Shown piece after piece: positions 17,365-24,527 of a stretch of DNA of 34,745 nucleotides. Source of the DNA: Klebsiella pneumoniae. Lineage in GTDB: Bacteria; Pseudomonadota; Gammaproteobacteria; Ga0077536. The stretch covers positions 81,890-116,634 of the forward strand of contig CAMAXW010000005.1 in the NCBI GenBank assembly GCA_945862315.1, given 5' to 3'. Position 1 is the first letter of the stretch. Each line of letters opens with the position of its first letter. The notes beneath the pieces were generated by a model, which was not told where the DNA came from, did no database searches, and saw only the letters and a list, made by a program, of their open reading frames with translations. Position numbers and translations under genes: made by a program.

Positions 17365-17401
17365 GCCTGCGTTATCTTTTTGACTGACTGACACCGCAGG
17401 C
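17365..17401. repeat. Spaced inverted repeat in the P450 operon leader
   Basis: GCCTGCG and CGCAGGC are perfect 7-bp arms separated by 23 bases that contain TTGACTGACTGAC. Arms in register with a TTGACT that resembles a -35 box could be a regulator-binding site over the promoter. No good -10 box was found at the standard spacing. Confidence 0.4.
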
Positions 17402-17445
17402 GTGGCCCGCGAGCACGGCCAATCATCGCTTTGGGAGAATTTCTC

Positions 17446-18831
17446 ATGTACCTACCCATGACCCCCGACCTCGCTCCTGCCGCCCCGGTCACGCCCTGGA
17501 TGTATGGCCTGCGTGCCTACCAGCGCGACCAGCCACGCTTCTTCCAACATTTGGTCGAACGCTACGGTGATGTGGTCCATTGGCGCGCGCTCCTAGACAT
17601 CTACGTCATCAACCATCCCGAAGACGTTAAACGCATCCTGAGCGCGCCCTCTGCGCGGTTTTCCAAAGACACCATCGACTACCGCATTCTCGCCGCATCC
17701 TTGGGCCGCGGATTGGTCACGAACGACGGCGCGCCGTGGGCACATCAGCGCAAGCTCATGCAACCCATGTTTCACAACCGCGCCATTCATCCCTTCGATG
17801 AACCCATCAACCGGCTCACCAACGCGCTGGCCGAGCGCTGGTCGACCTTGCCGGCGGGCCAAGTGGTGATGGTTGAGCGCGAAATGGGCAAGTTGGCCTT
17901 CGAAATCGTGGGTACCACGCTGTTCGGCACGGACATCGAGCAGCACGCGGCAGAAATCTCCGAAGTGCTCGAAGTGATCAACGTGCCCACTCACGAACTG
18001 CGCTCGCTGCTCTTGGTGCTCGCGCCGTGGCTACCAACGCGCCACCGCCGCCAGCTGCGGTTGGCGATCGCGAGACTCGATCGGGTGGTTTTTGGACTCA
18101 TCAACGGGCGCCGCGCCAGCGGTGCGCAAGGCGAGGACATTCTGGATCGTCTCCTCGCGGCCCGCGACGAAGAATCGGGCGCCGGGATGAGCGAGCAGCA
18201 AATTCGCGATGAAGTGGTCACGCTGTTGCTGGCCGGCCACGAAACTTCCTCTAATGCGCTGGCCTGGACTTTCTATCTGCTCACCCAACATCGGGAGGTG
18301 GAAGCTAAGTTGCTCGCAGAATTAGCCCGGGTCTTAGCAGGGCGCCCCGCTACCAGTGCTGACTTAGCACAGTTGCCCTACCTCAAGCAGGTCGTTCAAG
18401 AGTCGCTGCGCATCCTGCCACCCGTGTGGGCGATTGCGCGCCGCTCGCATCAGGCAGAAGTTTTTCAGGGTCATCACGTACCGGCCGGCGCCTACCTCAT
18501 CATGCTGCCGTTCACCCTGCACCGACACCCCGAATTCTGGCCCGAATCCGAACGTTTTGACCCCGAACGTTTTGACCCCAGCAGCGGGCAATCGCGTCAT
18601 TCTTACAGTTACCTGCCGTTTGCAGCGGGGCCACGCACTTGTATCGGCGCGGGCATGGCGATGTTGGAAATTCAGCTGGTACTCGCCAATTTACTGCCAC
18701 GCTTCCATTTGGCCGTCGCACCCGGGCGACGCATTGAAACGGTGGCCAAGGTGACTCTCTCGCCTAAATACGGCATGCCCATGATCATTACCCCGCGCAC
18801 TGCGGGCACAGCACAAGGAAGCCCCGCATGA
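17446..18831 (+). CDS. Cytochrome P450 (first copy)
   Basis: This 461-residue soluble P450 has all the family landmarks: the oxygen-activating I-helix LLLAGHETSSNA (AGHET at residues 263-267), the K-helix ESLR at 319-322, FDPERFDP, and the heme loop FAAGPRTCIG with the axial cysteine at 399. There is no membrane anchor and no fused reductase, so an external electron donor is needed. I chose the ATG at 17446 because GGGAG lies nine bases upstream; the frame is open 15 bases earlier. The protein is paralogous to the P450 at 20496 (shared TIDYR(I/V)L and QR(K/R)LMQPMFH segments). It opens a five-gene operon and its stop overlaps the next start (ATGA). Substrate is unknown. Confidence 0.95.
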   Translation: MYLPMTPDLAPAAPVTPWMYGLRAYQRDQPRFFQHLVERYGDVVHWRALLDIYVINHPEDVKRILSAPSARFSKDTIDYRILAASLGRGLVTNDGAPWAHQRKLMQPMFHNRAIHPFDEPINRLTNALAERWSTLPAGQVVMVEREMGKLAFEIVGTTLFGTDIEQHAAEISEVLEVINVPTHELRSLLLVLAPWLPTRHRRQLRLAIARLDRVVFGLINGRRASGAQGEDILDRLLAARDEESGAGMSEQQIRDEVVTLLLAGHETSSNALAWTFYLLTQHREVEAKLLAELARVLAGRPATSADLAQLPYLKQVVQESLRILPPVWAIARRSHQAEVFQGHHVPAGAYLIMLPFTLHRHPEFWPESERFDPERFDPSSGQSRHSYSYLPFAAGPRTCIGAGMAMLEIQLVLANLLPRFHLAVAPGRRIETVAKVTLSPKYGMPMIITPRTAGTAQGSPA

Positions 18832-19838
18832 GCAAACCCCGCCTCGGATTTGGCCTTTGGTATTCACTGCGCAACCCCGCCCAGTGGGCGCGCCCCTATC
18901 CGGAACTCTATGCCCAGACGCTACGGCAAATTGCGTGGGCCGAGACTATCGGTTACGACGATGTATGGCTGACCGAACATCATTTTTGCGAAGACGGCCA
19001 TGCCCCTTCAATCTTGCCGCTGTGTGCGGCGGTTGCCGCGCGCACCACGCGGATTCGCATCGGCACGAGCGTGCTGTTGTTGCCGCTCTATCACCCGGTG
19101 CGCGTCGCAGAAGACGCCGCCACCATCGACATTCTCTCCAACGGCCGCTTTGAACTGGGCGTGGGCGTGGGCTACCGGCCACAGGAATTTAAAGGTCTGG
19201 GCTTACGGCCCCAGGACCGCGGCGCGCGCATGGATGAAGGGCTGGAGATCATCCGGGCCCTGTGGCGTGGGGAGACCGTGGACTATCACGGCCAGCATTT
19301 TCAGATCGAAGGCGCGAAGTTAGCCCCCATGCCCGTGCAGACGCCGCCGCCGTTATGGATCGGCGGCTTCGCACCGGCCTCGGCCAAACGCGCCGCGCGC
19401 ATTGGCGATGGTTATCTCGGCACCGGCGAAATGGGCGAGATGCTGAAGATTTATCGAGACGAACGCGCACGTCTGGGTCACGCCGGACCGGGCCGCGCCA
19501 TCGGCGGGCATTTCTGGTTGGTGGTGTCTAAAAATCCGGCCAAAACGCTGGTGGACCTCGGGCCGCATGTTTTGTATCAAATCGAGATGTACAACAAATG
19601 GCTAGGCGAAGCGGGCCAAGCGCTCTTCCCAGCCGTGGAATCTCCGGCCCAACTGGTCGAAATGGGCATCCTGCAGATCCTCACGCCGCAGGCCGCCATC
19701 GACGCCATCGCAGCTTATGTGGAGGCGACCGGCATCGAGCGTTACTACACTTGGACCGTGCCGCCGGGCTACCCCGAAGCCAAAATGGACGAACACCTGC
19801 AACTTTTTGCCGAAGAAGTCATGCCGGCTTTCCGTTAG
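18828..19838 (+). CDS. LLM class flavin-dependent oxidoreductase (luciferase-like, first copy)
   Basis: The 336-residue protein has the TIM-barrel luciferase-like monooxygenase pattern: opening FGLWYSLRNP, then WLTEHHFCEDG with E50-H51-H52-F53, matching the active-site EHHF of bacterial luciferase alpha chains, then RIRIGTSVLLLPLYHPVRVAED, SNGRFELGVGVGYRPQEF and PPLWIGG. Members use reduced FMN or F420; the sequence does not decide which, although the EHHF motif favours FMN. It is coupled to the first P450 (ATGA overlap, AAGGAA upstream), so both probably act on the same substrate series. No flavin reductase is seen nearby. Confidence 0.93.
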   Translation: MSKPRLGFGLWYSLRNPAQWARPYPELYAQTLRQIAWAETIGYDDVWLTEHHFCEDGHAPSILPLCAAVAARTTRIRIGTSVLLLPLYHPVRVAEDAATIDILSNGRFELGVGVGYRPQEFKGLGLRPQDRGARMDEGLEIIRALWRGETVDYHGQHFQIEGAKLAPMPVQTPPPLWIGGFAPASAKRAARIGDGYLGTGEMGEMLKIYRDERARLGHAGPGRAIGGHFWLVVSKNPAKTLVDLGPHVLYQIEMYNKWLGEAGQALFPAVESPAQLVEMGILQILTPQAAIDAIAAYVEATGIERYYTWTVPPGYPEAKMDEHLQLFAEEVMPAFR

Positions 19839-19858
19839 GCCTAACTCAGGAAAAAACC

Positions 19859-20494
19859 ATGCAACTCTACGACTGCGCTATGGCGCCCAACCCCCGGCGA
19901 CTTCGCATTTTTATGGCTGAAAAAGGCCTCGAATTGCCGCGGATAGAGCTCAATATTTTGGCGGGCGAAAACCTCACTCCAGCCTTCCTTGCCATCAATC
20001 CCCGTGGGCTACTCCCCACCTTGGAACTCGACGACGGCACCTGTATCGACGAGGTCATGGCGATTTGTCGCTACCTCGAAGAACTCTATCCCTGGCAGCC
20101 GTTACTGGGGCGCACCGCAACCGAGCGGGCGCTCGTCGAGAGCCTGCAACGGCGGGCCGAATTTGACGGCATGATCAGCGGCTCCGAAGTCTTCCGGAAC
20201 CAGCATCCCCAATTTGCTGAACGCAGTATTCCCGGCAGCGGTGGTCAGCCCATCCCCGCCATCCCTGGGCTGGTGCAACGTGGGCATCAAACCATCGGGC
20301 GCTTTTATGATTGGCTAGAAGAACGCCTGCAGCGCACGCCCTATTTGGTGGGCGATGCGCTGAGCATGGCCGACATCACCGCTTGGTGCGCAGTCGATTT
20401 TCATGCGTGGATAGAACGCAGTATCCCGGCCGACCACCCCGCAACGCAGGCCTGGCACAGCGCGCTGAAAGCCCGTCCCAGCGCTGCGGCGTGA
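19859..20494 (+). CDS. Glutathione S-transferase family protein
   Basis: This 211-residue protein has an N-terminal thioredoxin fold (MQLYDCAMAPNPRRLRIFMA, then INPRGLLPTLELDDGTCIDE with the cis-proline and the glutathione gamma-glutamyl-binding region) and an all-helical C-terminal domain (YLVGDALSMADITAWCAVDF, containing the N-capping box SMADI). The PNPRR motif near the expected catalytic position is typical of a bacterial GST subgroup. The frame runs open to 19598, but that part lies inside the flavoenzyme gene; AGGA precedes the chosen ATG. In this operon it may detoxify or open an epoxide or other electrophile produced by the P450s, which is inference. Confidence 0.93.
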   Translation: MQLYDCAMAPNPRRLRIFMAEKGLELPRIELNILAGENLTPAFLAINPRGLLPTLELDDGTCIDEVMAICRYLEELYPWQPLLGRTATERALVESLQRRAEFDGMISGSEVFRNQHPQFAERSIPGSGGQPIPAIPGLVQRGHQTIGRFYDWLEERLQRTPYLVGDALSMADITAWCAVDFHAWIERSIPADHPATQAWHSALKARPSAAA

Positions 20495-20495
20495 C

Positions 20496-21851
20496 ATGAG
20501 CAGCACCGCTGCCTTGGCGCCGCTACCGCCGGGCCCTGGACGCCTCGCGAGCCTGCGCGCCTATGGCCGTAATCCGGCCACCTATTTTCAGGCGATTTTG
20601 CCGCGCTACGGTGATGTCCTGCGCTGGCGCGGCTACATGGACATGTACCTGCTGAATAACCCCGACGATGTGCGGCAGGTACTCACCCGTGCGTGGCCCG
20701 AATTCACCAAGCGCAACATCGATTACCGAGTGCTGCGCCAAACCATGGGCGAGGGATTAGTCACTAGCGACGGCGACTTTTGGGCGCGACAGCGGCGCCT
20801 GATGCAGCCGATGTTTCACAGCCGCATCGTCAATGGTTTTGATGAAGCGATTAATCGTGCCACCGCGGATCTCGCGGCCCGTTGGCGTGCCCGCCCCGCG
20901 CAGACGCCCTTTGCACTAGACCGTGAAATGGGGCGGCTCACGTTCCGTATTGTGGGCGAAACGCTGTTCGGCGCGGCCATCGAACAACACGCGGAAGAAG
21001 TGGCGGCACTGCTGGCACAAACCAACACCAATCCCAAAACCATGGCGGCCCTGCTGACCCTCTGGTCGTGGTTGCCGGTGCCTAGCAATCGACGTTTTCG
21101 CCGCCAACTGGCGCTGCTAGATGGCATCGTCTATGGGTTAATCCGCGATCGCCGTGGCAGCAGCGTGGCCCGCCAAGACCTGTTGGGCCTGTTGCTCGCC
21201 GCCCGCGACGAACACGACGCACCCATGCCGGATCCACAAATCCGCGACGAAGCCATTACCTTGCTCCTCGCAGGTCACGAGACCTCCGCCACCGCACTCG
21301 ACTGGACCTTCTATCTGCTCGCCCAACACCCCAGTGTTGAGCAACGTCTGGTGGCAGAATTAAACGATGTGCTGAACGGCCGTGCGGCGAATGCCGCCGA
21401 TTTGCCGCAACTGCCGTTTCTCAAACAAGTGGTGCAAGAATCGCTGCGGCTCTATCCGCCGGTGTGGGGGCTGTCGCGACGGGCCGAGGAGGAAGCCGAA
21501 TTTGGGGGGTTTCGCATCCCGGCAGGCGCCTACGTGGTGATCCTCCCCTACACCCTGCACCGCCATCGCGATTGGTGGTCCGATCCCGAATGCTTCGACC
21601 CCGACCGCTTTAGCCCCGCCCGCAGCGAAGGGCGGCATTCTTATGCCTATCTGCCCTTTTCGGCCGGTCCGCGTGCCTGCATCGGCATTGGCATGTCCTT
21701 GCTGGAAATCCAACTTGTACTGGCGCAGCTTGTGCCACAATTCGTGGTGCGACCCGTGCCGGGACACCCCATCGTACCCTCGCCATCCGTCACTTACCGG
21801 CCGCGCTTTGGCATTCAAGCGACGGCGGCTATCCGTGGCCCGGGCGGGTAA
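20496..21851 (+). CDS. Cytochrome P450 (second copy)
   Basis: This 451-residue P450 is paralogous to the one at 17446, aligning along its whole length. Its landmarks are LLLAGHETSATA (AGHET from residue 259), ESLR from 315, FDPDRFSP, and the heme loop FSAGPRACIG with the axial cysteine at 395. It starts one base after the GST stop, so it is in the same operon. The N-terminal segment (LPPGPGRLASLRAY) is the proline-rich hinge typical of the family, without an anchor helix. The best resemblance is to bacterial P450s that look like eukaryotic CYP4 or CYP102 types; I cannot assign a CYP number. Confidence 0.95.
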   Translation: MSSTAALAPLPPGPGRLASLRAYGRNPATYFQAILPRYGDVLRWRGYMDMYLLNNPDDVRQVLTRAWPEFTKRNIDYRVLRQTMGEGLVTSDGDFWARQRRLMQPMFHSRIVNGFDEAINRATADLAARWRARPAQTPFALDREMGRLTFRIVGETLFGAAIEQHAEEVAALLAQTNTNPKTMAALLTLWSWLPVPSNRRFRRQLALLDGIVYGLIRDRRGSSVARQDLLGLLLAARDEHDAPMPDPQIRDEAITLLLAGHETSATALDWTFYLLAQHPSVEQRLVAELNDVLNGRAANAADLPQLPFLKQVVQESLRLYPPVWGLSRRAEEEAEFGGFRIPAGAYVVILPYTLHRHRDWWSDPECFDPDRFSPARSEGRHSYAYLPFSAGPRACIGIGMSLLEIQLVLAQLVPQFVVRPVPGHPIVPSPSVTYRPRFGIQATAAIRGPGG

Positions 21852-21917
21852 TTGGTCCGCGCGCACACGCCCCTATCAACCCGCCCCGCACGGCTCATCT
21901 AGCCCTCGGAGTCATTC

Positions 21918-22754
21918 ATGAAACTCGGACTATTCGGCATCAACATGAACGCCTGCAGCGACCCGGACACCTCGCTGCGGGTCGCCCAGGCGGCCGAGGC
22001 CGCGGGTTTTGAATCGCTGTGGACCGGCGAACACGTGGTCCTCCCAGATCCCCAACTCGCACCCTCGCCGCTGCCGCCTCAATATCCGCTGCTCGACCCT
22101 GCCGTCACGCTAGCGTTTCTAGCCGGTCACACCCGCACCATCAAACTGGGCACCGGCATCATCATCCTGCCGCAACGCAATCCGTTGGTGTTGGCGAAGG
22201 AATTGGCGAGCGTGGATGTCATTTCAAAAGGGCGTTTGATCTTTGGCTTAGGCGTGGGTTATCTCAAACCAGAGTTCGATGCTTTGGGTGTGTCCTTTGA
22301 ACACAAAGGTGCGCGCGCCATTGATTATCTGCTGGCCATGCAGGCCATTTGGTCGCAGGCGCAACCCCAATATGCCGGCCGCTTCGTGTCCTACAACGCC
22401 ATTCAGGCCCAGCCGCAACCTATCCAGCAGCCGGTGCCCATTGTCATCGGCGGCCACACTCCCGCGGCTTTTCGGCGGACCGTAGCGCACGCCCACGGCT
22501 GGTATGGTTTTGCCCTCGACCTCCCCGCCACTGAACGCTGTCTGGCGGGTCTGGCTGAAGCCGCACGCACAGTAGAACGACCTGCTGCATTGGGTCCGTT
22601 AGAAATCAGCATCACCCCAGCTGCCGCGCTCGACGCGGCACTCGCACAGCGCTACATCGCGGCCGGCGTCCACCGACTCATTCCGTTTCCGCGCCTGAAA
22701 ACCAGCGATGAATTGGTTGCCTATGTCGAACAAACCGCGCGGGCCTGTTTGTAG
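21918..22754 (+). CDS. LLM class flavin/F420-dependent oxidoreductase (second copy)
   Basis: The 278-residue protein is a shorter luciferase-like enzyme: MKLGLFGINMNACSDPDTSLRVAQAAEAAGFESLWTGEHV is split from the rest by a short insertion, then IKLGTGIIILPQRNPLVLAKELASVD, SKGRLIFGLGVGYLKPEFDALG and VPIVIGGHTPAAFRRTV. It resembles the subgroup often annotated as F420-dependent (TIGR03619 type), but FMN use cannot be excluded. It lacks the EHHF motif of the first copy (here GEHVV), so the two are not recent duplicates. GGAG lies eight bases before the ATG, 66 bp after the second P450. It closes the operon. Confidence 0.92.
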   Translation: MKLGLFGINMNACSDPDTSLRVAQAAEAAGFESLWTGEHVVLPDPQLAPSPLPPQYPLLDPAVTLAFLAGHTRTIKLGTGIIILPQRNPLVLAKELASVDVISKGRLIFGLGVGYLKPEFDALGVSFEHKGARAIDYLLAMQAIWSQAQPQYAGRFVSYNAIQAQPQPIQQPVPIVIGGHTPAAFRRTVAHAHGWYGFALDLPATERCLAGLAEAARTVERPAALGPLEISITPAAALDAALAQRYIAAGVHRLIPFPRLKTSDELVAYVEQTARACL

Positions 22755-22770
22755 TCCTGTCACCAATTTG

Positions 22771-22786
22771 AACCCGATAACGGGTT
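22771..22786 (+). terminator. Possible hairpin after the P450 operon
   Basis: AACCCG and CGGGTT form a perfect 6-bp stem with a 4-base loop, 16 bases after the last stop of the operon. It lacks a T-run, so intrinsic termination is doubtful. Confidence 0.35.
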
Positions 22787-22878
22787 AGGATCACCAGACA
22801 CCGCAACCCAATAAGCGCTGGCCCCACAGCAAAGGCCGGACTGCCGCAACAGACCGAATCTCCTAGAGGAATACTTGG

Positions 22879-23682
22879 ATGCATTTCAGAGACATTAGTA
22901 GACTTGCCTTGAGTGGCGCACTGCTCCTCAGCAGTGTGGCGATGGCCACCGAGACAGCCCCCAAAAAAATCAGGCTGGATCCAGACAAAATCGTCCAGCA
23001 AATGTGTGGTTACTTAAACTCCCTTAACCAGTTTTCCTTCCGCGCTGAAGTGACCGACGACCAGGTGTACAGCGGCGGCAAAAAGCTGCAATACACTTTT
23101 GACACCGAGACCTTTGTGCAGCGTCCCGATAAATTGCGGGTGAACGCGCGGGGCGATCGGCTCGACAAACAATTCTTTTTCGATGGTAAAGCCCTCACGC
23201 TGTACGACGTAGCGCACCAGGTTTACGCCACCGCCGCATTCCCAGGTGACATTGAAGGCGCGCTCGAACACGCCGACCAGAAATTAGGTTTTAGGGTGGC
23301 GCTGGGCGACTTCGCCAGCCCCAAACTGTGTGAGCATTTAGCCCACGGTAAAACCCATGCGCTATACGTGGGTGCGAGCACGGTGCGGGGGGTCCCAACG
23401 GCCCACTTGGCGTTTGACCGTCAGGACATCCAACTGCAAGTCTGGGTTGCCAGCGGTCCGAAGCCCTTTCCGGTAAAGCTCCTGATCAACCAGAAAAACC
23501 TGAAGGGTTCCCCCCAATGGACGGCCTACATCAGCGACTTGAACGCCAAGTCCAAACTTGAACCGGCAACGTTCCTGTTTAAGCCTACCGCTGGCGCACA
23601 ACCGATTAAATTTTCACCTCTGCGGCTAAAGACCCCAGCGCAAGCCGCGGCCCAGCCCACCAAAACTGGAGAGAAACCATGA
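22879..23682 (+). CDS. Secreted DUF2092-type protein
   Basis: The 267-residue protein has a signal peptide (SRLALSGALLLSSVAMA, cleavage near residue 23) and then a domain resembling the DUF2092 family of predicted periplasmic proteins: MCGYLNSLNQFSFRAEVTDD, YTFDTETFVQRPDKLRVNARGD, FFFDGKALTLYDVAHQVYA, and FPVKLLINQKN near the end. The fold is probably the half-barrel seen in LolA and LppX-like carriers, which is inference from the family. Two cysteines (in MCGYL and KLCEHL) could pair in the periplasm. The C-terminal about 20 residues are low complexity. The stop overlaps the start of the glycine-rich gene (ATGA). Confidence 0.82.
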   Translation: MHFRDISRLALSGALLLSSVAMATETAPKKIRLDPDKIVQQMCGYLNSLNQFSFRAEVTDDQVYSGGKKLQYTFDTETFVQRPDKLRVNARGDRLDKQFFFDGKALTLYDVAHQVYATAAFPGDIEGALEHADQKLGFRVALGDFASPKLCEHLAHGKTHALYVGASTVRGVPTAHLAFDRQDIQLQVWVASGPKPFPVKLLINQKNLKGSPQWTAYISDLNAKSKLEPATFLFKPTAGAQPIKFSPLRLKTPAQAAAQPTKTGEKP

Positions 23683-24341
23683 CCACGCTGAGCGTTAAAA
23701 CGATCCGGTCGGCGGTGTTAGTCACGCTGGTCGTGGGTCTGGTGGGTTTTGGATCGGTAGCTAGCGCGCGCGGCGGTGGCGGTGGTGGCGGTGGCGACCA
23801 CGGCGGGGGCGGCGGCGGGGGCTCCCATGACGATGGTTTTAGTGGGGGCAGCATGCGCGACAGCGGTAGCGGCGACCACTCGGGCGACTACAGCGGCAGC
23901 GTGTCCCACGAGGGCGACGTCACCACCGGCACGGGCAAAGATGGCGGCAGCTACGCAGAAGGCCCCCACGGTGGCGAGGTGGCGGTCGCGCCGGACGGGG
24001 CGACGGCGGTCCGTGCGCCGGACGGTGCCACCGCGGTCCGCGGGCCGGATGGGGCCACCGCGGTCCGCGGGCCGGATGGCGCAGTGGCGGTCGGCGAAAC
24101 TGGCCACGGTGCGGTCTACGCCAACGACTATCACGGTGCCGGCTGGGATGGCTACTACGGCGATGGTTATGGCTATGCCGCTGGTGCGATCGCGGTGGGT
24201 GTGGTGGTGGAGTCGCTACCGGATTCCGCCGATCGGGTGATCGTTGACAACCAAACCTACTATATGGACAACGATGTGTACTACCAGTCTTGCTACCAAG
24301 GTTCGGCCGTCAATTATTGCGTCGTCGATGATCCCACTTAG
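23679..24341 (+). CDS. Secreted glycine-rich protein with 9-residue repeats
   Basis: The 220-residue protein has a signal peptide ending in VASA (cleavage after residue 30), a Gly/Asp/Ser/His-rich stretch to about residue 95, five 9-residue repeats at 96-140 (consensus PDGATAVRG), a Tyr/Gly-rich linker, and a hydrophobic segment AGAIAVGVVVESLP at about 168-181. The C-terminal 40 residues (DNQTYYMDNDVYYQSCYQG) hold two cysteines and resemble the Tyr-rich tails of other small envelope proteins. It is translationally coupled to the DUF2092-type gene, so the pair probably acts together in the envelope. Function is unknown. Confidence 0.75.
   Translation: MTTLSVKTIRSAVLVTLVVGLVGFGSVASARGGGGGGGGDHGGGGGGGSHDDGFSGGSMRDSGSGDHSGDYSGSVSHEGDVTTGTGKDGGSYAEGPHGGEVAVAPDGATAVRAPDGATAVRGPDGATAVRGPDGAVAVGETGHGAVYANDYHGAGWDGYYGDGYGYAAGAIAVGVVVESLPDSADRVIVDNQTYYMDNDVYYQSCYQGSAVNYCVVDDPT
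23964..24098 (+). repeat. Five tandem 27-bp coding repeats
   Basis: The repeats encode PHGGEVAVA, PDGATAVRA, PDGATAVRG, PDGATAVRG and PDGAVAVGE. The second to fourth units are nearly identical in DNA as well as protein, which suggests recent expansion by slippage or unequal recombination; the outer units have drifted. Confidence 0.85.
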
Positions 24342-24527
24342 GCGAATTTTTTAAGCCTTTAACGCCCAGCACGCGCGAGTTCACCTGCCCGAGAAACCCT
24401 CTGCGACGCTCTCGGCACCGGCACGCAGCGCGCGTCTGGGCTCACCATAAATCGGGCCTGCCACCCCTGCGCTCCTCTGGGCGCGGATGGGTGGTAAATC
24501 CGCGTCTAGCCACTACACTGCCGCCCC

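Larger units (their letters stand above)
16479..17445. other. Long gap with no recognised gene
   Basis: Between lgt and the P450 operon lie about 970 bp. Up to about 17240 the DNA looks more GC-rich than its neighbours, with several short overlapping open frames on both strands, all rich in Arg, Pro, Ser and Ala and none with a recognisable motif. I regard these as spurious. A 12-base sequence AAAACTCCGCTG at 16645-16656 occurs again inverted at 17094-17105. From about 17240 the composition becomes more A/T-rich and contains two inverted repeats, probably the operon leader and promoter region. I found no tRNA or transposase. Confidence 0.55.

Noticed and set aside
19598-19858. Upstream extension of the GST frame
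   Set aside because: It overlaps the flavoenzyme gene, and a Shine-Dalgarno sequence precedes the ATG at 19859, where the GST fold starts.
23964-24098. CRISPR-like tandem 27-bp units
   Set aside because: There are no spacers; the units are contiguous, in frame and code for a peptide repeat.
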